64,000 bases of DNA from Bacillus sp. A301a_S52 (GCA_024701455.1 JABXYP010000001.1:1058001-1122000); one strand, 5' to 3'. Counted from the first letter of the stretch, positions 30,616 to 40,878 are shown. Program-made: numbers and translations. Notes: generated from the sequence alone by a model not told the origin.

Positions 30616-31509
30616 ATGACACGATTAGTGAACGTTTATCAATTCGATGTTTTCAGCAGGGAGCCGGGAAAAGGAAATCCAGCAGGGGTCGTATTAAATG
30701 GAGATGATTATTCGGAAGAAACGATGCAAGTGATCGCCAATCAAGTTGGCTTTAATGAAACAACTTTTGTTTGTCATTCCACAACAGCCGATGTCAGATT
30801 ACGTTATTTTACCCCGGGGCATGAAATGTCACTATGCGGCCATGGGACAATGGGGGCTATCTTTGCATTATTAGACCGAGGTCTGATGGTGGAAAAGCGC
30901 GATTTAACGATTGACACGAAAGCCGGGAAGCTAGTAGTTCAACATAAAGAGAATGGAACCTTAATGATGGCACAAGCCCGACCACAGTTTAAGCCTTTCA
31001 CAGGGTCAAAACAAGCGCTAGTGAAGGCATTAGCCATCACAGAAGATGACCTTTTAGAAGACGTACCTGTTGTATATGGAAGTACTGGAACATGGACCTT
31101 ACTTGTACCTGTGAAAAACTTAGACGTGTGTCAGCGAATGCGCCCACATAATGAGGCGTTTCCACGTATATTAAAGGAGATACCGAAAGCATCTGTTCAC
31201 CCTTTTTGTTTGGGAGGTTATGATGGAAAAGTTCACATGCATGCTCGACACTTTTCTTCTCCTTTTTCAGGAACGGTAGAAGATGCTGTCACAGGAACAG
31301 CTTCTGGCGTGATGGGAGCATACTATGCAACATATATTAAACCGAACACAGCCTTCCCGTTGAATGTGATTGTGGAGCAAGGCAACGAAATAGGTAAAGA
31401 TGGGCGTGTTCACGTGCAAGTGTTGAAAAAGGAAGATGACAGCTTGGGAGTGACAATTTCCGGGGACGGGGTATTTGTGAAAACACGTAAAGTATCATTA
31501 GAAGCATAA
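30616..31509 (+). CDS. PhzF-family isomerase/epimerase
   Basis: A 297-residue PhzF/DapF-fold protein. The GNPAGVVL motif, the catalytic glutamate E48 in NETTFV, FTPGHEMSLCGHGTMGA and the C-terminal EDAVTGTASGVMGAYYA (dimer-related repeat) are present. Most such proteins in Bacillus have unknown substrates; phenazine synthesis is not implied. ATG follows a GGAGATGAGACCAC site. A Nudix gene follows 55 bases later. Confidence 0.9.
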   Translation: MTRLVNVYQFDVFSREPGKGNPAGVVLNGDDYSEETMQVIANQVGFNETTFVCHSTTADVRLRYFTPGHEMSLCGHGTMGAIFALLDRGLMVEKRDLTIDTKAGKLVVQHKENGTLMMAQARPQFKPFTGSKQALVKALAITEDDLLEDVPVVYGSTGTWTLLVPVKNLDVCQRMRPHNEAFPRILKEIPKASVHPFCLGGYDGKVHMHARHFSSPFSGTVEDAVTGTASGVMGAYYATYIKPNTAFPLNVIVEQGNEIGKDGRVHVQVLKKEDDSLGVTISGDGVFVKTRKVSLEA

Positions 31510-31563
31510 CAAGGTGGCGTTCTGCTAAAGTAAAGACTACCACATCGTAAGGAGGGGTTAAAC

Positions 31564-32025
31564 GTGGATTATGTTAAAGCCCTACGCCAACAAGTCGGTA
31601 ATAGACCGCTTATTCTAACAGGAGCTGCTGTAATTATAATGAACGAAAGTGAAGAGATTCTACTTCAACATCGGATCGATGGTGGGTGGGGATTACCAGG
31701 TGGTTTAATGGAACTGGGTGAGACGTTGGAACAGACAGCGAGGCGGGAAGTAGCAGAAGAAACAGGGCTTCAGCTAGGAAATCTTAATTTGTTAAACGTT
31801 TTTTCTGGTCCAGATTTCTACTATAAGCTTGAAAATGGGGATGAGTTTTATGCCGTGTCCGTTATATTTGTGACGAACACATTTAGCGGTGAACTCGTGA
31901 TGGATGAGACGGAATCACGGGATCTACAATTTCTCAGCCTGGCACACCTCCCGAAGGGCGTGACACCCGAGTATCAAAGATATATTGATTATTTTCTAAA
32001 GCATCGACAAGACGTAGGCTTGTAA
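31564..32025 (+). CDS. Nudix hydrolase
   Basis: A 153-residue Nudix protein. The box GLMELGETLEQTARREVAEETG spans about residues 47-68 and has all the Gx5Ex7REUxEExGU residues. It hydrolyses a nucleoside-diphosphate-linked substrate; which one is unknown. The start is GTG with AAGGAGGGG upstream. Confidence 0.9.
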   Translation: MDYVKALRQQVGNRPLILTGAAVIIMNESEEILLQHRIDGGWGLPGGLMELGETLEQTARREVAEETGLQLGNLNLLNVFSGPDFYYKLENGDEFYAVSVIFVTNTFSGELVMDETESRDLQFLSLAHLPKGVTPEYQRYIDYFLKHRQDVGL

Positions 32026-32098
32026 TTTTCGTCTCTTTTTAGTCGTTCACTTTTCCAAAAACTTTTATTTCATAAGAAAATACACATGAGGGTTACAT

Positions 32099-32748
32099 AT
32101 GCAAATGCGTCACGTTGTCCTGAAAGATTTTCATATCATTTCTCTGCTTCTGAATGAGTGGTGGGGTGGAAGGGAGATGTCTGCTAGGCTCCCGAAGCTA
32201 TTTTTGAACATTTTACCCGAACGAGCTTTATCCCACTCTTAAGGGTCAGTAAAACCCCCACCTGAAAACTTAAGAAGATCGAAAAGTTTAGGTGGGGGAT
32301 AAACTGTCCCTAAAGGTCCGATAAGTTAAACTAACAATCAGTGGGGATGAAGGAGAACTCCCACTGATTGAAGCTTAGCTTTATCATTGAAGCCGATGAC
32401 AAGATCATCGGCTTTCTCGTTGGCTTTATGTCACAAGATAAATCGGATGAAGCTTACATTCATTTTGTCGGTGTTCATCCTGACTATCGAAACCGGCGGA
32501 TAGCTAAGCGGTTATATGAACGTTTCTTTATGGTAGTTGTCCATTCCGGTTGCCGTGTTGTCCGTTGTATCACGTCTCCCATAAACCGCACGTCAATTGC
32601 TTTTCATAAAAAGATGGGATTCGTTATTGAAGCTGGTGATAAAATGATCGACGGCGTAGCGGTTCACACTGGTCATGATGGCTCAGGAAATGATCGTGTT
32701 TTATTTACGAAAAACATAGAAAACGATGGTGATTATGGAGGAATGTAA
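32099..32748 (+). pseudogene. GNAT acetyltransferase interrupted by repeat copy 4
   Basis: The 5' part runs from ATG 32099 (MQMRHVVLKDFHIISLL, NEWWGGREMS, RLPKLF) to about 32232, and the 3' part from 32377 (SFIIEADDKIIGFLVGFM ... IAFHKKMGFVIE). Removing 32233-32385 rejoins a typical GNAT order, LFFEHFTRTSF then IIEADDK. A second lesion is a T-run with five T's instead of six near 32201-32205, which shifts frame. The 3' part has a TTG and AAGGAG site inside the repeat, but the product would lack the first 45 residues. Its stop abuts the next DinB start, so it was once the first gene of that pair. Confidence 0.82.
32227..32384 (+). repeat. Dispersed structured repeat, copy 4, inside GNAT gene
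   Basis: 158 bp copy with both hairpins perfect: left CCCCCACCT/AGGTGGGGG (32255-32263, 32290-32298), right AATCAGTGGG/CCCACTGATT (32336-32345, 32360-32369). It is flanked by AGCTTTATC at both ends (32224-32232 and 32377-32385). Confidence 0.85.
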
Positions 32749-33276
32749 ATGAAGGATTATCGTCTAATCACTGTTAACGGATACTCAGAAAAAATAGGTG
32801 CCCTTGTCTGGATGCTTGAAAATGCTAGAAGTGTGACATTGGATGAGGTGATGGGACTTAATGAGGATAAATTGGATACCCGCCTTCAAGGCGACGGGAA
32901 TACCATTGCGACACTTTTAATGCACATAGCGGCAATTGAATACGTGCACCAAATTCTCACATTTGAACAACGAGACTTAACCGAGAAAGAATATGCTAAA
33001 TGGCAGCCAGCTTTGGAGCTTGGACAAAAAGCTTGTGAGGTCTATAAACAACAGCCATTGAGTTATTATATAACGGTCTTGCAGCAAGTGAGAGAACAAA
33101 CATTAACGTTCTTAAAAACACAACATGACAGCTGGCTGTTTGAAGAAGATAAATGGGCTAATGGCGTGCCGATTAATTATTACTACCTTTGGTATCATGT
33201 GTTGGAAGACGAAATTAGCCATCCTGGCCAAATAAGAATGATGATACGGCAATTAAGTGAAAACAAACGTCATTGA
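32749..33276 (+). CDS. DinB-family protein
   Basis: A 175-residue DinB/DUF664-type protein: LLMHIAAIEYVHQ and a HVLEDEISHPGQIRMMIRQL end contain the expected metal histidines. GGAGG lies nine bases upstream of the ATG. It starts immediately after the broken GNAT gene's stop. Function unknown; could be a thiol transferase. Confidence 0.82.
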   Translation: MKDYRLITVNGYSEKIGALVWMLENARSVTLDEVMGLNEDKLDTRLQGDGNTIATLLMHIAAIEYVHQILTFEQRDLTEKEYAKWQPALELGQKACEVYKQQPLSYYITVLQQVREQTLTFLKTQHDSWLFEEDKWANGVPINYYYLWYHVLEDEISHPGQIRMMIRQLSENKRH

Positions 33277-33385
33277 GGTGACATTAAAGACTGTTTCAGT
33301 AAAGAATGGCTGTGGCTCACTGACCTAATCGATAAAGGCTAAACTCATAAAACTTTTGGCTGCAAATAATTAAAAGAGGAGAGTC

Positions 33386-34366
33386 ATGATGATCGTAACA
33401 GACCCGTTGTACGGATCGTTTAACGTAGACAAGGTGTTAGCTAATATGATTGAGAGCGAGCCAGTCCAAAGATTGAAAGGGATTCACCAAGGAGGGGCGA
33501 GCTACTTAGTAAACCGTGATTGGAACGTGACGAGGTATGAGCATTCTCTAGGTACGATGCTGCTCGTTAAGCATCTAGGTGGTTCCTTAGAAGAACAAAT
33601 AGCTGCGCTGTTACACGATGTCTCTCACACCGCCTTTTCTCACGTGATCGACGCTGTTTTCGAGCATGACCAAGAGGATTATCATGAAAAAATCTATGAA
33701 CAAGTGATTGGAAAGTCAGACTTACCGATCATATTATCACAACACGGTTACGACTATGAGGAACTGCTTTTTGACCATGGCCAGTGGCAGTTACTTGAAC
33801 AGCCACCCCCGACACTTTGCGCCGATAGAGTGGATTATACGTTACGTGATATGTATACATATGGTCATATTACGAAGGAGGAAGTCACCAAGTTTATCGC
33901 TGATCTGACTGTAATTGAAGGGGAAATGGCGGTGAAGACGGTGTCGTCGGCTGAGTGGTTTGTCAGCACTTATTTTAAAGAAGTCATTGGCTTTTTCATG
34001 CACCCTTTAAATGTATACGGATATGAAGCGCTGGCGAGATTATTAAAAACGGCGCTCACCGCAAACATTCTGACGGAGGATGATTTTTTGAACGATGACG
34101 CCCGCGTGATAGCAAAGTTAACAGCCTCTTCAAACAAAGATATTCAAACACAATTAAGCAGGTTGCACCCGCATGTAACGGTCGTTGAAGAGGATACTCA
34201 CTATACTTTTCATCGGAAAAATAAAGTGAGGCTCATTGATCCCCTCGTGTATACTGAGGGGCATCTGAAGCCGGTTTCTCACCTCTCTAAGAAGGCTAAA
34301 AGCATGATTAATCAGACTAAAGAAAAAACGTTGGCAGGCTCGTATGTGAAAGTGATTGCTTATTGA
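33386..34366 (+). CDS. HD-domain phosphohydrolase
   Basis: A 326-residue HD-superfamily protein (dGTPase/SpoT-like). Metal ligands visible: H53 (YEHSLGTMLL), H77-D78 (LLHDVSHTAFSHV) and D in CADRVDYTLRDM. Substrate unknown. GAGGAG site precedes the ATG. Its 3' end is partly duplicated just downstream (34427-34644), so the region has suffered a tandem rearrangement. Confidence 0.88.
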   Translation: MMIVTDPLYGSFNVDKVLANMIESEPVQRLKGIHQGGASYLVNRDWNVTRYEHSLGTMLLVKHLGGSLEEQIAALLHDVSHTAFSHVIDAVFEHDQEDYHEKIYEQVIGKSDLPIILSQHGYDYEELLFDHGQWQLLEQPPPTLCADRVDYTLRDMYTYGHITKEEVTKFIADLTVIEGEMAVKTVSSAEWFVSTYFKEVIGFFMHPLNVYGYEALARLLKTALTANILTEDDFLNDDARVIAKLTASSNKDIQTQLSRLHPHVTVVEEDTHYTFHRKNKVRLIDPLVYTEGHLKPVSHLSKKAKSMINQTKEKTLAGSYVKVIAY

Positions 34367-34426
34367 CGATGAACATGGCCACATGTTGATCATATATCAT
34401 TTTCGTATAAATATCATTTAGCCGAA

Positions 34427-34644
34427 TGATGGCAAAGCTAACAGCCTCTTCAAACAAGGATATTCAAACACAATTAAGCAGATTGCACCCGCATGTAACG
34501 GTCGTTGAAGATGGTGCTGACTATACTTTTCATCGGAAAAATAAAGTGAGGATCATTGATCCCCTCGTGTATACTGATGGGGATTTGAAGCCTGTTTCTC
34601 ACCTCTCTAAACCGAGAATTAGTAGGAACATGCACATAAATTAA
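34427..34644 (+). pseudogene. Duplicated 3' tail of the HD gene
   Basis: About 185 bases repeat the C-terminal coding part of the upstream HD gene (around 34118-34300), with about 13 base differences counted by eye. The frame is kept (AKLTASSNKDIQTQLSRLHPH) but the copy ends early with unrelated residues. It lacks the HD metal site and cannot be a working enzyme. It is probably the remnant of a second, deleted paralogue. Confidence 0.8.
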
Positions 34645-34918
34645 CAAGGGCTTTCTAAATAATTTGAAAAATTACACTGAAGACCCCATTAATATGTTTA
34701 AATCAGGAAATAGATTGCTCAGTAATGTACTTAAGCTAACGGGGAGAATCCTTCAATAAGGAAATATCAAATTTTATTTGATTCAAGGGTATTTTAATAA
34801 TAGAATTATATTTATATTACATAATGCAAGGTGTGATGTCTTATGGCATATAAACTAAATCAAGTTAACAATGCAGGTATTGTCTTTAGGAAATATTCTA
34901 AACAGAGGAGATGTCACA

Positions 34919-35488
34919 TTGAAATTGAAAGAAGAAAAATTTGAGGTTGTTTCAGAAACAGAAAGGTTAGTAATAAGACCATTACAGAAAGCCGATTATG
35001 AAAATTGGCTAAATGAATTTGAAAATCGTTACCCATCTCAATATCGCCACGACCAAGGGAAAATAGATATGAGTGAGTGTACCCAGGAATGGTTTCATAA
35101 CCTTGTAGATAAACATCAAGAGTTAGCACTTACAGATACTGCATATATATTTGGTGTATTTCAAAAAACAGATGGTACACATCTAGGTATGGTTGATTTT
35201 TCGATCTTAGCGAGAGAGGATTTCCAATGGGGAAGAATTGGTTATACAATCCATAATCAGTATTGGAGAAAGGGTTACGGTAAAGAAGCAGTAAAAGAAG
35301 CAATTAATATGGCATTTAAACATTTGAAATTCCACCGTATAGAAGCCCATATCAATTTAGACAATTCTGCGTCAATTAATTTAGCAGAGAGTGTTGGGCT
35401 GGAGTATGAATGTACGAGAAAAAGGTTTATTTTCGAATTCGGGGAATGGACAGATAATCTAATTTATTATAAAAATTCTATTGAGTAA
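34919..35488 (+). CDS. GNAT-family N-acetyltransferase
   Basis: A 189-residue RimJ/RimL-type acetyltransferase with the acetyl-CoA motif NQYWRKGYGKEAVKEAINMAF and the ASINLAESVGLEYE block. TTG at 34919 is the likely start: AGAGGAG lies nine bases upstream, whereas the ATG at 34871 has no site. Substrate unknown. The gene is AT-rich compared with its left neighbour. Confidence 0.8.
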   Translation: MKLKEEKFEVVSETERLVIRPLQKADYENWLNEFENRYPSQYRHDQGKIDMSECTQEWFHNLVDKHQELALTDTAYIFGVFQKTDGTHLGMVDFSILAREDFQWGRIGYTIHNQYWRKGYGKEAVKEAINMAFKHLKFHRIEAHINLDNSASINLAESVGLEYECTRKRFIFEFGEWTDNLIYYKNSIE

Positions 35489-36008
35489 GTTTTTTAAAAT
35501 TAGAAAGGCGATTATTCTTTAAGAGAAGTCGCTTTTTAACTAGCGGCAGTGATAGGCGCAAAAACGCTTGCTGCCGTTTTGTCACTAACGGGTAAGCGTT
35601 AGTTGAATAAGAAACTATAAAAATAAAAGCAGAGAAATCCTCTGCTCTTATTTAATTTTTTCATTTTCTGAGCTAAGGGGATACTCATTATATATTATAA
35701 TATGAAAAAAACTAGATGATAAATAACCATGAATAATGTTCAAATTATATCCAATCACCGAAGTTTTAGTGAATTTACTGTTTAGACGCCCTCTCTTGGT
35801 GCGAATGGCGCAATATCATCTAACCTGCGCCACTCAAACGAAGAAAAGCTTGTGAGTTTCCCTTGTGTGAGCAGAGAGTTAGCGAAAACTCTCTGCTTTA
35901 TCTCTTTTTTAGTCTTTAGCTAACATCTAGGTACCGTTCAATTAAATTCCGATGTTTCTAATGGGTTATGAAGTCCTAAAATGATTATCAAAGTAAGTAG
36001 TCTGACAG
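35489..36008. other. Gene-free region with two hairpins
   Basis: No gene is supported. A terminator-like hairpin AGCAGAG/CTCTGCT is near 35628-35646. A second, with its own T-tract, is at 35870-35903. One may end the acetyltransferase transcript. Confidence 0.5.
35870..35903 (+). terminator. Terminator-like hairpin
   Basis: Perfect 11-bp stem AGCAGAGAGTT/AACTCTCTGCT, six-base loop, then TTATCTCTTTTTT. It reads on the plus strand but the nearest plus-strand gene ends 382 bases earlier, so its transcript is unknown. Confidence 0.6.
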
Positions 36009-36962
36009 TTATTCGATTAAAGCTTCTTCAATTAGATCTAAGGATTTATTTTTAATGTTTGGATAGTCACTGATGACCCATGGCGGCATAAAATAAACTT
36101 GGTCATTTTCTACTGCCGTTAGGCTATTCCAAATAGCGCTCTCCATGAGAGTGTTTAATTGCTTCTCAGCTTCTGGGTCATCAACAGCATTTGGCCCTCC
36201 ATTTTCAAGAAATATATGATCAGCATCATATGTTGTCAGTGCCTCAAACGAGATTGTTTCAACTTTATCAAGGCTTTCCAATCCTTCCACAGGTGTAAGT
36301 TCTAAATCATGAAATAGTGTCGCACTCAAATTAAAGTCTGTCCCATGAACACGGATCTCTTTAGGCATAACACGTAAATATAAAAATGTTTCATCAGCTT
36401 CAATGTTTTCCTCAAGCTTAGTACGGAGAGCCTCAGCTTTCTCATCATAATCTTTCAACCATTCCTCAGCTTTCTCTTCTTTATCAACGATAGCGGCAAC
36501 TTCTTTAAAGCTATCACGCCAATCATCCGGTGCAGATAAAAGAATTGTAGGCGCAATTTTGCTTAATGAATCATAAATCCCTTCTTCACTTGTTCTCGCA
36601 ATAATAAGGTCAGGATCGGCCTCTAATAAGGCCTCAATGTTTACATCATCTCCAAGAGGCAGGATGTCTTCGAAGGACGTGTTCTCTATGTAAGGAAGAT
36701 TTGTCTCACCTAAATAAGTCGTCATTGCATGGGGTCTTATATCTAAAGCTATCAATGTGTCTGCAAGACGGTAATCAAGAACGGCAATTTTTTCAGGTGT
36801 TCCAACTATGGTTGTCTCACCGCCTTCGTGAGTAATAAGCTGTTCATCTGTCATATCGTTTTCGTTGTTAGTGACCGCACGTGTATTGTCAGCACTATTA
36901 CAAGAAGCCAGTACAACAATGAAGAGTAGACTTAAAGGAAATAAAAAAACTTTTCTCATCAT
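36009..36962 (-). CDS. Iron-siderophore ABC transporter substrate-binding lipoprotein
   Basis: A 317-residue lipoprotein. The signal peptide ends LASC, with lipidated C21, and the mature chain has the two-lobe substrate-binding fold (PEKIAVLDYRLADTLIAL, EALLEADPDLIIA). This is the FepB/FhuD-type iron(III)-siderophore binding family. ATG 36962 has TTGGGGGAAC upstream; 15 upstream codons lie in the Fur box and are excluded. A strong Fur box sits between 36987 and 37005. No permease genes are adjacent, so it works with a transporter elsewhere. Confidence 0.9.
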   Translation of the reverse strand: MMRKVFLFPLSLLFIVVLASCNSADNTRAVTNNENDMTDEQLITHEGGETTIVGTPEKIAVLDYRLADTLIALDIRPHAMTTYLGETNLPYIENTSFEDILPLGDDVNIEALLEADPDLIIARTSEEGIYDSLSKIAPTILLSAPDDWRDSFKEVAAIVDKEEKAEEWLKDYDEKAEALRTKLEENIEADETFLYLRVMPKEIRVHGTDFNLSATLFHDLELTPVEGLESLDKVETISFEALTTYDADHIFLENGGPNAVDDPEAEKQLNTLMESAIWNSLTAVENDQVYFMPPWVISDYPNIKNKSLDLIEEALIE

Positions 36963-36986
36963 GCTGTTCCCCCAATTTATATAATT

Positions 36987-37005
36987 GATAATGATAATCA
37001 TAATC
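36987..37005 (-). promoter_or_regulatory. Fur box
   Basis: GATAATGATAATCATAATC matches the 19-base Fur consensus (GATAATGATAATCATTATC) at 18 positions, 24 bases upstream of the binding-protein start. Confidence 0.88.
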
Positions 37006-37280
37006 AATTGAGAGGGTGGACGTCAAGACTTTATTCTAAGCTACTCTAGGAAATGACCTTAAAATCAAATGACGAGGCTATCGATAATTTATCAAGAAAC
37101 ATAGAAACCTAAATATATTTGAGTGAGACGAGCTGAGTGCTGCCTACATTGATGATAGATTGAGGATAATCAGAAGGAATTTGAAAACAAAGTTCCAATT
37201 GTTCAACACAGCATAACTATATAGGATAAACCACTGGATGGCGGATGTTTTGAAAATTGTCCCTAGTAATTAAGGGGAAA

Positions 37281-37382
37281 TTTATCACAAATAAACGTCT
37301 CTGCTCAAAATAAAGCAGAGAGGTAAATTCATTTAGGTGGGAGCTCACGACCGCTAAAGTTCTATTTGAAGGTTCGTTTTAT
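37281..37382 (+). repeat. Dispersed structured repeat, copy 5 (shortened)
   Basis: 102 bp, starting TTTATCACAAATAA and ending GGTTCGTTTTAT. Both hairpin halves are shortened. It lies 186 bases upstream of the ABC transporter gene and may affect its promoter. Confidence 0.72.
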
Positions 37383-37405
37383 GTTTGCAAAAATTATAAA
37401 CTGTG

Positions 37406-37433
37406 TTACTGTATATAAAGATATAAACAGTAA
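37406..37433 (+). promoter_or_regulatory. Palindrome, possible operator
   Basis: TTACTGT and ACAGTAA flank a 14-base spacer with further symmetric ATAT bases, 135 bases upstream of the ABC ATPase gene. It resembles operators of GntR/YtrA-type regulators. TTGCAA at 37385 and the TATATA within the spacer form a poor promoter. Confidence 0.4.
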
Positions 37434-37567
37434 GAGGTTACTTAACAACTCTCTATGAAACTTTTAGTTGTCATCGTTCGTATATGACTAATAAGGCAAT
37501 GCTCCATGCTGAAAATGGGGCTAAATAGCGTGAGTTCATAGTACATACTATAAAGGAGTGGCAAGAG

Positions 37568-38527
<960 letters not shown>

Positions 38528-38529
38528 CG

Positions 38530-39489
38530 ATGATGTCCTTATTAAAAAATGAATGGATTAAGTTATGGAATAAAAAACAAACGTGGGCATTCGCTGCCCT
38601 CATTATCGCCATTTCTTTCGGTGCTGCCCTTCTGTTTTCTCTTGTTTTTACGGAGGATGTAGCGAGTGAGCACGGGTGGGAAATGACATTAGAAAGGGAA
38701 ATTGCGGAACAAGAAGACATACTAGCAAGTGAGCCTGATGATGAATGGGAGATTGAATATGCTGAAAGTGTCATTGCAGAGAATGAACAGCTGTTAGAAG
38801 CAGGTGTGGATCCAAATGATAACAATAACATGATCTTCTTAAACGATTCATTTCTTTTTGTGGCATCATTCATTACACTTTTTTCTGTCATTGTTGCCAG
38901 TTCAATTGTGTCTTCTGAGATTGATAATAACACGATGAAGCATTTGCTTATTCGACCTTATGAGCGTTGGCAAATTCTTTTATCAAAATTTGTTACGGTA
39001 TTAGCTTTTGCCTTAACGCTTATCGGTTTGCTACTCGTCAGTAATCTTATCTTTGGCACACTTTTCTTTGGGACAGGTAGTTTCTCATCTCCTGTTAGCG
39101 AATTAACGATGAACGAAGGAAATGTCATAACGGCTGTTAACGAGGTTTTGCCGGCAAAGATTGGTCTCTATTTCTTGAATATGTTGATGTTTGTCATCAT
39201 TTCCTTTGCCATTTCTATTTTATTTAAAAGTCAAACATTGGCAGTCGGTATTGGGATATTCATTTTATTTAGCACCTCGATCCTCCAAGGTTTAACAATG
39301 TTGCTAGAGGAGTATGCGTGGTATAAATTTATTTTCCTGCCGCATTTAAGTTTACCGGTATATGCCGTGGAAGATCACATTTTACAAGACGTCGGTCTTG
39401 GCTTTTCCTTAATGATCTTAGCCATTTACGGAATTATTTTTATGGCTGCATGCTTCACCTACTTCCAAAAACGTGATTTGGCAGATTAA
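38530..39489 (+). CDS. ABC-2 type exporter permease
   Basis: A 319-residue permease with an N-terminal membrane helix, a long extracellular acidic loop (about residues 45-100) and five further helices. ABC-2 arrangement fits the upstream BcrA-like ATPase. AAGGAGG at the ATPase end serves as its ribosome site. The acidic loop is unusual in length and may be the substrate or detector contact. Confidence 0.85.
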   Translation: MMSLLKNEWIKLWNKKQTWAFAALIIAISFGAALLFSLVFTEDVASEHGWEMTLEREIAEQEDILASEPDDEWEIEYAESVIAENEQLLEAGVDPNDNNNMIFLNDSFLFVASFITLFSVIVASSIVSSEIDNNTMKHLLIRPYERWQILLSKFVTVLAFALTLIGLLLVSNLIFGTLFFGTGSFSSPVSELTMNEGNVITAVNEVLPAKIGLYFLNMLMFVIISFAISILFKSQTLAVGIGIFILFSTSILQGLTMLLEEYAWYKFIFLPHLSLPVYAVEDHILQDVGLGFSLMILAIYGIIFMAACFTYFQKRDLAD

Positions 39490-39498
39490 TCAATAAAC

Positions 39499-39536
39499 AT
39501 GCCCCTTCTCCCATTAAAATTTTTGGGAAGGGGCAT
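39499..39536 (+). terminator. Terminator of ABC exporter operon
   Basis: ATGCCCCTTCTCCCA pairs with TTGGGAAGGGGCAT, with one bulge, then TCGCTTTAT. Confidence 0.82.
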
Positions 39537-39570
39537 TCGCTTTATCAGTGTAATGTTTAGTGAATTGAGT

Positions 39571-39927
39571 CTATTTATACATAATATTCGGCGCTAATGT
39601 CGCCACTTTTTCCATGACCTGCTCAATGTCATCGTCAGAAACGTTTAACTCTTCGAGAGTCGTTTTTAAATGGTTAGCAATCGCATTAAAGTGTTCTGGT
39701 TGAATGTTCATATTCTCATGAGCTTTCTCCATTGAAAGACCACTATATTGGTGCGGTCCACCTAATGCATATGATAAAAATTTAGTTTGATGTTGGCGCT
39801 GTTTTGTCATCTCAGTGTTGGTGAAAAAATGATTTACCGTTTCATCTGCTAAGACCTTGTCATAAAATCTGTCTACAGCTGTTTCAATGGCTGATTCGCC
39901 ACCTAGCTTGTCATAGAGTGTGGTCAT
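39571..39927 (-). CDS. Truncated haemoglobin, group I
   Basis: A 118-residue globin-like protein. Expected haem contacts are visible: YDKVLADE (B helix), HQTKFLSYALGG (E helix, Gln distal) and the proximal histidine H70 in EKAHENMNI, with HFNAIANHL after. The start ATG at 39927 has GGAGGAG upstream; the longer frame is rejected. Binds O2 or NO; role is inferred as NO or oxygen handling. Alone on the minus strand. Confidence 0.92.
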   Translation of the reverse strand: MTTLYDKLGGESAIETAVDRFYDKVLADETVNHFFTNTEMTKQRQHQTKFLSYALGGPHQYSGLSMEKAHENMNIQPEHFNAIANHLKTTLEELNVSDDDIEQVMEKVATLAPNIMYK

Positions 39928-40075
39928 CTTATCTCCTCCATATGTATTAATGATGTTTGAACTGTTGTAATAGTGTAAAATCATCTCTCAAATCTGTCAG
40001 TGATATAGATCACAGTCCAGAAAATAAAACCTCAAAAACAGGTGACTGCTTTGAGGTTTAGTAGTCAAAGGACTA

Positions 40076-40501
40076 TTATTTGTCTCGTTCTTTTTTCATT
40101 TGTCTTAAATAATAAATAAATGCAGCGCCTCTCAATAGACCTTCCAAATTGTTTTTATCAGTGAATTGAGCAGCAGCTTCTCCACGTTCAGCTTTCTTTG
40201 ATGTAAATTTAGCCAGTGTGGATGTTAAATGATGCGCTGATTCTCCTGTATCATGAATAATATCAAACAGTGGATTAAGCTTTCCAATCTTGTCATTTAC
40301 GTCGGCCAATGTTTCGTTCGTATTATACAGAAGTACTGTGGCTTCGCCAGCCATTTCTCCAATGCTTTTATTAACTGTTTCCACCGTTTCAGCTGTATTC
40401 TCAAGCGTAGCAGCAAGCTTTTTCATAACAGGAATTAAAATAATGACGAATCCAGCGCAAGCTAATGACAAAATAAATACTGCAATCCCTAACCAGTCCA
40501 T
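40076..40501 (-). CDS. DUF948-type membrane-anchored protein
   Basis: A 141-residue protein with one N-terminal membrane helix (about 3-25) and a coiled-coil stalk (MKKLAATLENTAETVETVNKS), followed by a hydrophobic C-terminal stretch. It matches the DUF948/YtxG family, whose role is unknown. ATG 40501 has AGAGG eight bases upstream. It probably forms a pair with the next gene. Confidence 0.75.
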   Translation of the reverse strand: MDWLGIAVFILSLACAGFVIILIPVMKKLAATLENTAETVETVNKSIGEMAGEATVLLYNTNETLADVNDKIGKLNPLFDIIHDTGESAHHLTSTLAKFTSKKAERGEAAAQFTDKNNLEGLLRGAAFIYYLRQMKKERDK

Positions 40502-40533
40502 ATGTATCACCTCTAAAAAGTTTTATTGGAGCG

Positions 40534-40878
40534 TTATTCTTGTCGATATGTTTCAATCATGTCCAACAGCTGAGCAATATAATCACCTATAACAGGCAGT
40601 GACACGGTATTGTATAAAATGAGAAAGAAGATACCAAGGAAAATAGCTGTCCCTAATGTGAGACCGACGCCGCGAGCAACACCTGCCAGCAGATTGACCT
40701 TTATCACTTCCTTTTTATTTGTGAAATGATAAGCCATATCTTTCAAATGTCCCTTTGTCGTCATATCTTCTAGCTTATCTAACAGTTTTTCAAAGCGCTC
40801 ATTTTCTTCGTGCCGTTTGTCATCTCCTCTTGATTTTGAAGGTAATTTTCGTCTTTGTTGATCAGGTGTTAAAGGCAA
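40534..40878 (-). CDS. DUF5665-type membrane protein
   Basis: A 114-residue protein: charged N-terminal cytoplasmic part, then a hydrophobic region around residues 65-95 (LTLGTAIFLGIFFLILYNTV). It belongs to a small family often next to DUF948 genes; function unknown. The TTG at 40878 is chosen because GAGGAG lies eight bases upstream; the GTG at 40887 overlaps that site. Confidence 0.7.
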   Translation of the reverse strand: MPLTPDQQRRKLPSKSRGDDKRHEENERFEKLLDKLEDMTTKGHLKDMAYHFTNKKEVIKVNLLAGVARGVGLTLGTAIFLGIFFLILYNTVSLPVIGDYIAQLLDMIETYRQE

